Assembly: GCA_934699095.1 (NCBI GenBank)
Contig: CAKUVI010000006.1
Coordinates: 118,647-182,646, forward strand
Length of the DNA: 64,000 bases
Direction of reading: 5' to 3'
Source: an uncultured Bacteroidales bacterium
GTDB taxonomy: Bacteria; Bacteroidota; Bacteroidia; Bacteroidales; WCHB1-69
Positions 43,139-50,589 of this stretch are shown here, one piece after another; the first letter of the stretch is position 1, and each line of letters begins with the position of its first letter. The notes beneath the pieces are model-generated. The model was not told the origin of the DNA and did no database searches. It worked only from the letters and a program-made list of their open reading frames with translations. The position numbers and the translations under genes are program-made.

Positions 43139-43896
43139 ACGAGATAAAGGTTGACATTGACGGCGTTCAGACCGTCCACAACGCGCCCGAATGCTTTGAC
43201 GAGCTGACCCGCGAGCAGCTTCTGGCCGTATGCGCCGCAGTCGGCGGCACGCTCTCCGAATCCGCCTTTTACTCCGCCCTGTCGGGAATCCCCGAAGAGA
43301 CGTGGCGGGAGATACCGTTCGGGAAACGCTACTTCCTGATGCGCCTCTTCGACTTCGCTTTTGAGAAGGAACCCAAGTTCTCCCGACAGCTGCTGCCCTG
43401 GATAGAGGCGGACGGAGTGCGGCTCATCGGCTACCAGCCCTCCTTCTCCAACACCACGTGGGAGGAGTTCATCTACGCTGACGGCTACATGCTGGCAGGG
43501 CGTTTCCGCGAGGCGGCGGCGGTTCTCTACCGACCCCAGCGGGGCGGCTACACGGGCGAGACCGACCGCCGCGTGCCGTTCACCATCTACGGCGCGGACA
43601 CCCGGATGAAGACGCTGGCCACGCTCCCCGAAGACCAGCTGACCGCCTTTGTGCTGTGCTACAAGACGCTGCGCAGGCGCAACCTTGAGGAGAAGTACCC
43701 CAACGTGTTCGCACGCGCCCCGAAACGTCCTAAGATTTCGCCAAACGACCAGCCGCCCGCGTTCTCATGGGTGGCAGTACACCGCGACCTCATGGGCGAC
43801 CGCTTCTATGACGAGTCAAAGTTCTACGCCTCCAACGTCCACGTCATCCTCGGCAGGCTCGACAAGGTGATTCGAGAGGGGCGGAGTGCAAGGTGA
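43135..43896 (+). CDS. Phage tail-assembly-region protein
   Basis: 253 residues, overlapping the previous gene by 4 nt. EIPFGKRYFLMRLFDFAFEKEPKF and LTAFVLCYKTLRRRNLEEKYPNVF are its most distinctive stretches. It is placed where tail assembly chaperones usually sit, before the tape-measure gene, though the cargo island now intervenes. Confidence 0.55.
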   Translation: MNEIKVDIDGVQTVHNAPECFDELTREQLLAVCAAVGGTLSESAFYSALSGIPEETWREIPFGKRYFLMRLFDFAFEKEPKFSRQLLPWIEADGVRLIGYQPSFSNTTWEEFIYADGYMLAGRFREAAAVLYRPQRGGYTGETDRRVPFTIYGADTRMKTLATLPEDQLTAFVLCYKTLRRRNLEEKYPNVFARAPKRPKISPNDQPPAFSWVAVHRDLMGDRFYDESKFYASNVHVILGRLDKVIREGRSAR

Positions 43897-44113
43897 TTTT
43901 GCGGCAAGAAAGCCGTTTTTCTGCGAAATCCAGGCTTTCTGATGTCAAAAACAGATCTGCAGAGCGGAACTGTTTTTTGCAAAAATGCAACTTTCATTCC
44001 GTTTAATGTCAAAAACATCCACGAAAGTGCAACTTTCCGCAAAATCGTCCGAAACACTTTTTGTACGGTTTAATTCCGTAAGTTTGACCCGCAAATTATT
44101 AAACCAGTACAGT
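43897..44113. promoter_or_regulatory. Regulatory stretch with short direct repeats and a promoter
   Basis: ATGTCAAAAACA occurs at 43940 and 44006, and TGCAACTTTC occurs near 43986 and 44030, in two interleaved pairs. A TAAGTTTG -7 box at 44079-44086 lies 27 nt before the next ATG. Operator binding is likely but unproven. Confidence 0.45.
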
Positions 44114-44329
44114 ATGAAGAAATTAGTTTTAACAACATCAGACGAAAGGGAGATGCACTTCATTCCCGAGAACCGTATCCTTGAAGTGAGGGAAGAGGCA
44201 GACGGGACAACCACTATCGCGTTTGTCTATATCATCAACGTGAAAACCCCCATTGATGAAATCCGCAAGGAAATAAGCAAATCACAAATCCCGAAAATAA
44301 AATGGCTTACACAGTCACCACAGCCATAG
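44114..44329 (+). CDS. Small phage protein of unknown function
   Basis: 71 residues from the ATG at 44114, supported by the promoter just upstream. Beta-rich (RILEVREEADGTTTIAFVYIINV). It overlaps the next gene by 28 nt. Confidence 0.55.
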   Translation: MKKLVLTTSDEREMHFIPENRILEVREEADGTTTIAFVYIINVKTPIDEIRKEISKSQIPKIKWLTQSPQP

Positions 44330-44775
44330 ACGGCAAAACCATTACCAGCGAGGAGTTCTACAAGCAGGCCGTCCGCTGGGCTTCCATGGTGCGCAACATT
44401 GCCAAGCGCAACACCTTGCAGTTCACCAAGGGCAAGAAGCAAACATCCATAACCTACAAGAGCGGGAAGAAAGAGGGCAAGGTGGAGCGCAAGCTCTCCG
44501 CCAGCATACGTTACTCCATTGAGCACTACAGCCATATCCCCGAAAGTATCAGCTTCAAGATACCCATACACGGGATATGGCGGGAGTGGGCGGTAGGTTA
44601 TGGTCAGCCCCGTGTTCCGGGCAAGTACGTGAACCCGCATCCACACATCCGCCGATCCATGGTGGACTGGCTTGATGAACCCATCAGCCGCAACGCTGAA
44701 CGGCTTTTCAACCTCGCCGCCGAGTTCTGGGGTGATGAGTGCCTGGTCAACTTCTTCGGGACCAAGAATGGATAA
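44302..44775 (+). CDS. Phage tail-region protein, possible tail completion protein
   Basis: 157 residues, basic. SIRYSIEHYSHIPESISFKIPIHGIWREWAVGYGQPR and NPHPHIRRSMVDWLDEPI are the type of sequence seen in HK97 gp10-like completion proteins, but this is a guess. It is followed by a new promoter (TATTTTTG at 44781). Confidence 0.45.
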   Translation: MAYTVTTAIDGKTITSEEFYKQAVRWASMVRNIAKRNTLQFTKGKKQTSITYKSGKKEGKVERKLSASIRYSIEHYSHIPESISFKIPIHGIWREWAVGYGQPRVPGKYVNPHPHIRRSMVDWLDEPISRNAERLFNLAAEFWGDECLVNFFGTKNG

Positions 44776-44780
44776 ATTTG

Positions 44781-44788
44781 TATTTTTG
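44781..44788 (+). promoter_or_regulatory. -7 element (TATTTTTG)
   Basis: Located 54 nt before the gene at 44843; a good TAnnTTTG match. Confidence 0.5.
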
Positions 44789-44842
44789 CCGCTGCAAAGT
44801 CGCCAATGGGTGACCTTGCTTTTCAAATGAAACAATGACTGT

Positions 44843-45130
44843 ATGAATAAGAGCAAAAATACAGATTTGACGGACGAAAAGCAAAGGGATGCTTTTCTCA
44901 TTGCCGGAGTGATTGTCTATTTTTCACCGGAAAACGTGCCGCCGAGTGAAAAACTCCGCGATGATTTGTGTATAATATCCGACAAATACAATTTCCATCC
45001 CAGCGACCCCAATACTGATTCCGAATTTTATGAAGCGGTACTCAGATATAAGGAAGAAATAGAGACAAGCGAGCAGGCCTCCACAAGGGCGAAGTTCCTG
45101 TTCAAGAGGTTATATGGCATAACTGTCTGA
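44843..45130 (+). CDS. Small acidic protein of unknown function
   Basis: 95 residues, acidic and helical (DEKQRDAFLIAGVIVYFSP, YEAVLRYKEEIETSEQASTRAKFLFKRL). It has its own promoter and is the last gene before the cargo island. The first structured RNA copy starts 13 nt after its stop. Confidence 0.55.
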   Translation: MNKSKNTDLTDEKQRDAFLIAGVIVYFSPENVPPSEKLRDDLCIISDKYNFHPSDPNTDSEFYEAVLRYKEEIETSEQASTRAKFLFKRLYGITV

Positions 45131-45143
45131 TTCTTTTGTTTTT

Positions 45144-45212
45144 GGGCGACCGGGCACGCTATCCGTTCAAACTGCGCGGCAGGCCGCTTGTAACCACTTC
45201 TATCGTTGTCGC
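45144..45212 (+). ncRNA. Structured element flanking the cargo island, copy 1
   Basis: GCGAC (45146-45150) pairs with GTCGC (45208-45212) to close a 67-nt domain. Inside are CGGG/TCCG (45151-45165) and a perfect variable hairpin GCGGC-AG-GCCGC (45176-45187). The 32 nt before and 25 nt after the variable hairpin are almost identical to copy 2 at 53096-53163. Confidence 0.6.
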
Positions 45213-45218
45213 AATTCC

Positions 45219-45249
45219 AGTACTGACAGCAAATGTCAGTACTTTTTTT
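45219..45249 (+). terminator. Perfect terminator between RNA element and cargo operon
   Basis: AGTACTGACA (45219-45228) pairs perfectly with TGTCAGTACT (45234-45243), followed by a T run to 45249. Confidence 0.9.
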
Positions 45250-45285
45250 ATGCAGTTTTCGTGCAGTTCAAAAGCAGTAATTTTG

Positions 45286-45293
45286 TATTTTTG
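45286..45293 (+). promoter_or_regulatory. Promoter of the cargo operon (TATTTTTG)
   Basis: A TAnnTTTG match with an upstream TTC/TTTTG context, 24 nt before the ATG at 45317 and behind a strong terminator. The island is thus transcriptionally insulated from the tail operon. Confidence 0.65.
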
Positions 45294-45316
45294 CAGGCTG
45301 ATTTGCAGTATAGTAA

Positions 45317-46675
45317 ATGAAAAAGATAGTAGAAGAAAAAACTCAATTGATAGGCTTGGTTGACGCTGACCTGATGGATAATGGTACTCGTCATCCAAAT
45401 TTGGCATTGCTTAAAATTGCAGGTTATCTTCGTGACCATAAAACACCTTATGAACTTATTATTCAAGATGCCCCAGATATTTCACGATATAGGCTAATTT
45501 ATATGTCCAGGGTCTTCTCCTTCACACAACTTCCCGATTTTTATGTTAATTGTCCTAAAAACAAGAGAAACAAGCTATTTAAGATTGGAGGTACTGGATG
45601 GTATATGGGAGCGAATCAAACATCCGACTTTATTAAGGAAAGACAGAAAGATGTCATGCGATTAGAAAACGACCCTGACCTTCCTGGGTTAAATATGCGC
45701 ACTCAAATGCCAGACTATCACTTATATGATGAATATGTCTCACAACAAATTAATAGGGGAATAAAAGTCAGCCATTATAAGGATTACCTTCATTATTCCA
45801 TTGGATTTCTAACAAGAGGTTGTTTTCGAAAGTGTTCCTTTTGTGTCAACAGGTATGAAACGAAGTCTGAATCATACTCGAATTTGGAAGATTTTATAGA
45901 CCCGAAGCGTCCATACATTTATTTATGGGATGATAATTTTTTTGCAGCTCCATATAGGGTGTGGAAGCCAGCATTAGAAGCCTTGATGTCAACAGGTAAA
46001 CCGTTTCAATTTAGGCAGGGTCTCGATGAAAGAATGATAGCTCAAAGTCCACATGGGGAGGAAATGGCTCAGTTATTGTCAAAGTCAAAATATCATGGAG
46101 ATTTTATCTTTGCATTCGATAATTGGAAAGACAGACCAATAATTGAAAAAGCTTTAAAGATTTGGAAAAAATATAATCCCAAAAAAGGCACAAAATTTTA
46201 CCTTTTTTGTGGATATAGGCAGGAAAAATCTAATGAATCTCTTTTTTACGATGACATTTTTGAACTGTTTCAGCGCATCAAAGTGTTGATGCAATACAGG
46301 TGTGTCGGATATGTCATGAGACATGAGGATTATCATAATGCTCCAATACCAAACTTTTATGTTCAGATTGCCCGATGGTGCAACCAACAGGCATTTTACA
46401 AGAAAATGTCGTTTTGGGAGTTTTGCTACAGAAATCAGTCGTACTGGGAAGAAACTTCCTTAAAGATCAAAAACGGTCAAAAATTAATATCTTTTAGTGA
46501 TTTTGAGTATCAGTTCGACAAGGGGTATTATGAAGGTGAAAAAATGAAAATCACAAGACCATTACAAACTGTTTTGGATGTTTTGAATATGTTTCCTAAA
46601 AACAAAGCGGAACTTCTTGAAATGTTCAACTATAAAATGGACGAATTGGCAGATAGTACTTTATGGAATAAATAA
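45317..46675 (+). CDS. Radical SAM protein of the cargo island
   Basis: 452 residues. The 4Fe-4S-binding motif is C169-x3-C173-x2-C176 in TRGCFRKCSFC. The N-terminal 130 residues (IGLVDADLMDNGTRHPNLALLKIAGYL) resemble the cobalamin-binding-like leader domain found in many B12-type radical SAM enzymes, though the His of the DxHxxG motif is not obvious. The C-terminal half contains TIM-barrel-like segments (YLWDDNFFA, FRQGLDERM, IFAFDN). Substrate unknown; a nucleic-acid or peptide modification is possible. It is the first gene of the operon, AT-rich, and ends 7 nt before the next gene. Confidence 0.85.
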   Translation: MKKIVEEKTQLIGLVDADLMDNGTRHPNLALLKIAGYLRDHKTPYELIIQDAPDISRYRLIYMSRVFSFTQLPDFYVNCPKNKRNKLFKIGGTGWYMGANQTSDFIKERQKDVMRLENDPDLPGLNMRTQMPDYHLYDEYVSQQINRGIKVSHYKDYLHYSIGFLTRGCFRKCSFCVNRYETKSESYSNLEDFIDPKRPYIYLWDDNFFAAPYRVWKPALEALMSTGKPFQFRQGLDERMIAQSPHGEEMAQLLSKSKYHGDFIFAFDNWKDRPIIEKALKIWKKYNPKKGTKFYLFCGYRQEKSNESLFYDDIFELFQRIKVLMQYRCVGYVMRHEDYHNAPIPNFYVQIARWCNQQAFYKKMSFWEFCYRNQSYWEETSLKIKNGQKLISFSDFEYQFDKGYYEGEKMKITRPLQTVLDVLNMFPKNKAELLEMFNYKMDELADSTLWNK

Positions 46676-46682
46676 ATGAATT

Positions 46683-47696
46683 ATGGAATCACATTACGTA
46701 GAATTAGATGTTGACAAAGTCGAACTTGATCACGAAAATCCTCGCATCAAGATGTATTTAGAGATGTATGAGGGGAAAGTCACAGCCGAAGGTGTTGCCT
46801 TAGCGCTGAATAATAGTTCTGAAAGCGGTACGACATTCTCTTCATTAAAGGAATCTATAAAGGTTAATAGAGGTTTAATAAACCCTATCTTGGTTAACCA
46901 TACTGTTGATGATAAGTATATCGTAATAGAAGGAAATACTCGAGTCCAGATATACAGAGATTTCAAAAAGAACAATTCTGACGGAACATGGAACAGAATA
47001 CCATCACTTGTTTATGAGAATTTGTCGGATGAAGCAAAACATGCAATTAGGTTGCAAGCACATTTAGTTGGACCAAGAGATTGGGATCCATATTCAAAAG
47101 CAAAGTACTTATATCAATTAAGCTGTAAGGATTATTTACCCATTGAGGTGATAATTTCATATTGTGGGGGTAAGAAAACAGAAATCAACCATTTGATTGA
47201 TACATATGTAACTATGCAAGAACATTATGTTCAAATGGTAAAACAGGCTGGTTACGATGTGGACTTCAGAGAGTTCTCTAAGTTTGCAGAAGCACAGCGA
47301 CCAACTATTCAGCGTGCATTAAACTATCATGGATATGATAATAAACATTTTGCTGAATGGGTCATCAAAGGAAATGTTGATAATGCACAGAGTGTCCGAC
47401 AGCTTCCGCAAGTGTTAAAAGATGAAACTGCAAAAAAAGAATTCACTAGGTCAGGAGGTAGATTAACTGAAGCCATTAAATTGTTGTCCAAACCATCAAA
47501 ATCCGACATAGATTTAACAACAATTCCATACGAGGAGCTTACTCTGGCATTATTATTAGCATTGAGGAAAATTTCTTTTCAAGAAGTGAAATTGTTACAA
47601 AAATCTGAAAGTGACGAAATCACCAATAAAAAGAATCTACTTTTTTCACTGTATGATGAATTAAATGAATTAGTTCAAGACTTACGCGAGGACTAA
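46683..47696 (+). CDS. ParB/Srx-like N-terminal domain protein A
   Basis: 337 residues. The ParB-like core is at 10-95: HENPR (17-21), GLINPILV, and the signature EGNTR (83-87). The remaining 240 residues are helical and include a possible helix-turn-helix (YLPIEVIISYCGGKKTEINHLI). In related families this core binds nucleotide and can act as a nuclease or as a partner of a modification enzyme (compare IbrB and DndB). It precedes the nuclease gene by 1 nt. Confidence 0.8.
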   Translation: MESHYVELDVDKVELDHENPRIKMYLEMYEGKVTAEGVALALNNSSESGTTFSSLKESIKVNRGLINPILVNHTVDDKYIVIEGNTRVQIYRDFKKNNSDGTWNRIPSLVYENLSDEAKHAIRLQAHLVGPRDWDPYSKAKYLYQLSCKDYLPIEVIISYCGGKKTEINHLIDTYVTMQEHYVQMVKQAGYDVDFREFSKFAEAQRPTIQRALNYHGYDNKHFAEWVIKGNVDNAQSVRQLPQVLKDETAKKEFTRSGGRLTEAIKLLSKPSKSDIDLTTIPYEELTLALLLALRKISFQEVKLLQKSESDEITNKKNLLFSLYDELNELVQDLRED

Positions 47697-47697
47697 T

Positions 47698-48117
47698 ATG
47701 GCAGAATCTGAAACTCATATGAAGTATGTGCGGCAAGCGGAACGGTTTGTTATAGGAATACTGCCGAAAGAAGTGTGTCCTCATTTAAAAGTGGACTCAC
47801 CGTCAAGTAATGATATTCCTCCTCAATTACTTAGTGATGCATATAGGCCAGATTTATATCTCCATTATAAAGATTGGCATATTATAGGAGAAGCCAAAAC
47901 TGACGATGATTGTGCAAGGAGTCATAGTATTGAACAATATAAAACATATTTCAACGAATTGGAATCTTTTGGACTTGCCAATTCACTCCTTATTGTTAGT
48001 TGTTCGATGATTGTATCACCTACGGTAAGTAATTTATTGCTTAGAATGAAGAAACAGTATTCTTATCAAAGTAAAGTGTTAGTTGTAAACGAATTAGGGA
48101 AATATAAGGAGTTCTAA
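47698..48117 (+). CDS. PD-(D/E)XK nuclease-like protein
   Basis: 139 residues. P51-D52 in AYRPDLYL, then E65-A66-K67 in IIGEAKTDD, is the classic metal-binding trio of restriction-endonuclease-like folds. EQYKTYFNELESFG and LLIVSCSM are the expected following helix and strand. Small size suggests it acts in a complex. It overlaps the SNF2 gene by 1 nt. Confidence 0.8.
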   Translation: MAESETHMKYVRQAERFVIGILPKEVCPHLKVDSPSSNDIPPQLLSDAYRPDLYLHYKDWHIIGEAKTDDDCARSHSIEQYKTYFNELESFGLANSLLIVSCSMIVSPTVSNLLLRMKKQYSYQSKVLVVNELGKYKEF

Positions 48118-49589
48118 TGGGTAAAATATTACATAATTCATATACAAATTTAGAGGCCAGACTGGACGCTTTCCCTTATCAAAAGGAAGCATTTGAAGCT
48201 ATAAAAGACCTCGATTATTCTGCAGTATTTCACGAACAAGGTCTCGGGAAAACGAAAATAGCCATTGACTTAATGCTCTATTGGTTGGTTTTTAGAGACA
48301 TTGATACTGTAATGATTGTGACAAAAAAACAGCTCGTTCGTAACTGGGAAAATGAACTGGCCATACATACTCATTTGCGCCCTAAAGTGTTAACTACGAA
48401 TAAGAAAGACAATTTTTTTATATTAAATAGCGCAACGAGAGTTTTGCTGGCTAATTTCGAAGTGCTATCTTCAGAGGAAGAACGACTTTCTTTATTCTTG
48501 CGCTCAAGAAATGTTGCAATAATTGTAGATGAATCAACAAAAATAAAAAACCCATATACTAAACTCACACAAGCTTTCTTTTCGCTCTCGTCTTTGTTTA
48601 AAATTAGAACAATAATGACTGGTACTCCGGTAGCAAACAGACCATACGATATTTGGGCTCAAATCTATTTTTTAGATCATGGTGATAGTCTTGGAACCGA
48701 CTTTGAGTCTTTTAAAAATCAAACCGATTTAACGAATGAATTGGCTTTTTCAGAAGAAAAGAGACATAATTTTGAGCAAGCAATATCAGATATTTTTCTT
48801 CGCATACAGGGCTTTTCGGTGAGGGAGACCAAAAATAGTGGCATAATCACGTTACCTAAAAAAGTGTATTCAACCGTTTGGTGTGACTTTGAACTTAAGC
48901 AATCAATCATGTATGAGACTTTGAAGAAAGAATATAGATTGTTGGTGACAAAAGAGAACAAAATGATTATTGATGAGTCTGAAGAAATGTTAAAACGATT
49001 ACTTAGATTGATACAAGTTGCTTCAAACCCAAAGCTAATTGATGATAAATATGAAGGCCCTTCAGGAAAGGAGAATCCTCTTGATGATATTATTAATACA
49101 GTTGACCAAAATAATGAATACATAATAGTATGGAGTTCTTTTATTGAGAATGTTGATTTCTTCTGTAAAAAATACAAACACCTTAATGCGGTGAAAATTC
49201 ATGGGAAAATGGCAATAGAAGATAGAAATAAAGCAGTTGAGGTTTTTAAAAGTGGAAAAAGTCGTGTCCTTTTTGCTACACCTCAGGCTGCCAAAGAGGG
49301 ACTCACGCTTACAATTGCCAATCATGTGGTGTTTTATGACAGAGGTTTTAATTTAGATGATTATTTACAGGCGCAAGATCGAATACATAGAATTTCGCAA
49401 ACAAAAACTTGTTACATTTATAACTTGATGATAAAGGACAGTATTGATGTTTGGTTGGATGTTTTATTACGAGCAAAACAAAATGCTGCTTCTCTCACAC
49501 AGGGAGACTGTGAGCTGGCAAAATTTCACGAAGAAATGGACTACAGCTTCGGGGATTTAGTTAAAGAAGTTTTGAATATAAAAATATAA
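48117..49589 (+). CDS. SNF2-family ATPase/helicase of the cargo island
   Basis: 490 residues, a two-domain DNA translocase. Motif I is GLGKT (42-46), motif II is IIVDESTKI (DEST in place of DEAH), motif III is MTGTPV, and motif VI is QAQDRIHRISQ at about 418-428. It lacks extra N- or C-terminal domains, so target recognition must come from its partners (ParB-like proteins or the 812-residue protein). It ends 4 nt before the second ParB-like gene. Confidence 0.9.
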   Translation: MGKILHNSYTNLEARLDAFPYQKEAFEAIKDLDYSAVFHEQGLGKTKIAIDLMLYWLVFRDIDTVMIVTKKQLVRNWENELAIHTHLRPKVLTTNKKDNFFILNSATRVLLANFEVLSSEEERLSLFLRSRNVAIIVDESTKIKNPYTKLTQAFFSLSSLFKIRTIMTGTPVANRPYDIWAQIYFLDHGDSLGTDFESFKNQTDLTNELAFSEEKRHNFEQAISDIFLRIQGFSVRETKNSGIITLPKKVYSTVWCDFELKQSIMYETLKKEYRLLVTKENKMIIDESEEMLKRLLRLIQVASNPKLIDDKYEGPSGKENPLDDIINTVDQNNEYIIVWSSFIENVDFFCKKYKHLNAVKIHGKMAIEDRNKAVEVFKSGKSRVLFATPQAAKEGLTLTIANHVVFYDRGFNLDDYLQAQDRIHRISQTKTCYIYNLMIKDSIDVWLDVLLRAKQNAASLTQGDCELAKFHEEMDYSFGDLVKEVLNIKI

Positions 49590-49593
49590 AGAG

Positions 49594-50589
49594 ATGTCTG
49601 AAGAAACAATAACAATAGGTCAAGCCGTTTTTTATGTAGAAAGAACGGAGTTGCGACAAGCTGAATTGAAATTCTATCCAGAAAATCCACGTGTCTATAG
49701 CGCATTGTGGAATAACACTTCTCAAGAGCCTTCGCAACAAGAAATTGAGGACTGCATGAAACAAATGGATCATGTAAAAAAATTAAAGTTGTCAATTGAG
49801 TCTAATGGTGGCTTAATAGATCCGTTAATAGTGCGTAAAGGAGATAATGTTGTCCTTGAGGGAAATAGCCGATTGGCAGCATATAGAATATTATGTGCTA
49901 CGGACCCAATAAAATGGGGGATGGTTAAATGTTTGCTATTGCCAAGTGATATTCCTGATACTGCAATTTTTCAATTACTTGGGCAATACCATATAGTTGG
50001 TCGAAAGGATTGGAGTCCATTTGAACAAGGTGGGTACCTTTATAGAAGGATGAAGACTACAAAATATCCAGTTGAGAAAATGGCCAAAGAATTGGGTATA
50101 ACATTGTCATCAGCAAAGAATTTCGTTGATGTATATTCTTTTATGGTTGAACATGATGATGTGACTCCTGATAGATGGAGCTATTATGAAGAATATTTGA
50201 AAAATCGATCCATAAAAGAAGAACGAAAAAAAGATCCAGAGTTAGATGAAATTATTGTTGAGAAAATCAAATCGGGTGAGATAGAGAAAGCCCAAGATAT
50301 GCGAAAACTCGGTGATATTATTGCAATAGACACTGACGCTTCAAAAAATGCTATAAATGAAATAAAGACAGGAACACTAACAATTGTTGAGGCACATAAT
50401 GATTTAAATGTTGAAGTTCAATTATCCGATATTATTAAACAATTTGAACGATTCAGAAAAAATATCAGTACAGTTGATATAATACAATCTGTATTAAATT
50501 CAGACGAAGAGTCTAAAACACGTATGATGTTTGAAATAAACCAAATTCAAAGACGCCTCTCAAAAATAATAGACAAAATTAGCAAATGA
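49594..50589 (+). CDS. ParB/Srx-like N-terminal domain protein B
   Basis: 331 residues with the same architecture as the protein at 46683: ENPR (30-33), GGLIDPLIV and the signature EGNSR (89-93). Sequence identity between the two looks low outside these motifs. A DNA-binding helix-turn-helix is likely at MAKELGITLSSAKNFVDVY. Two divergent ParB-like proteins in one operon suggest a heteromeric complex. It overlaps the next gene by 4 nt. Confidence 0.8.
   Translation: MSEETITIGQAVFYVERTELRQAELKFYPENPRVYSALWNNTSQEPSQQEIEDCMKQMDHVKKLKLSIESNGGLIDPLIVRKGDNVVLEGNSRLAAYRILCATDPIKWGMVKCLLLPSDIPDTAIFQLLGQYHIVGRKDWSPFEQGGYLYRRMKTTKYPVEKMAKELGITLSSAKNFVDVYSFMVEHDDVTPDRWSYYEEYLKNRSIKEERKKDPELDEIIVEKIKSGEIEKAQDMRKLGDIIAIDTDASKNAINEIKTGTLTIVEAHNDLNVEVQLSDIIKQFERFRKNISTVDIIQSVLNSDEESKTRMMFEINQIQRRLSKIIDKISK

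Noticed and set aside
45136..45363. 75-codon plus-strand open frame upstream of the radical SAM gene
   Set aside because: It would read through the structured element, a perfect terminator and the cargo promoter.
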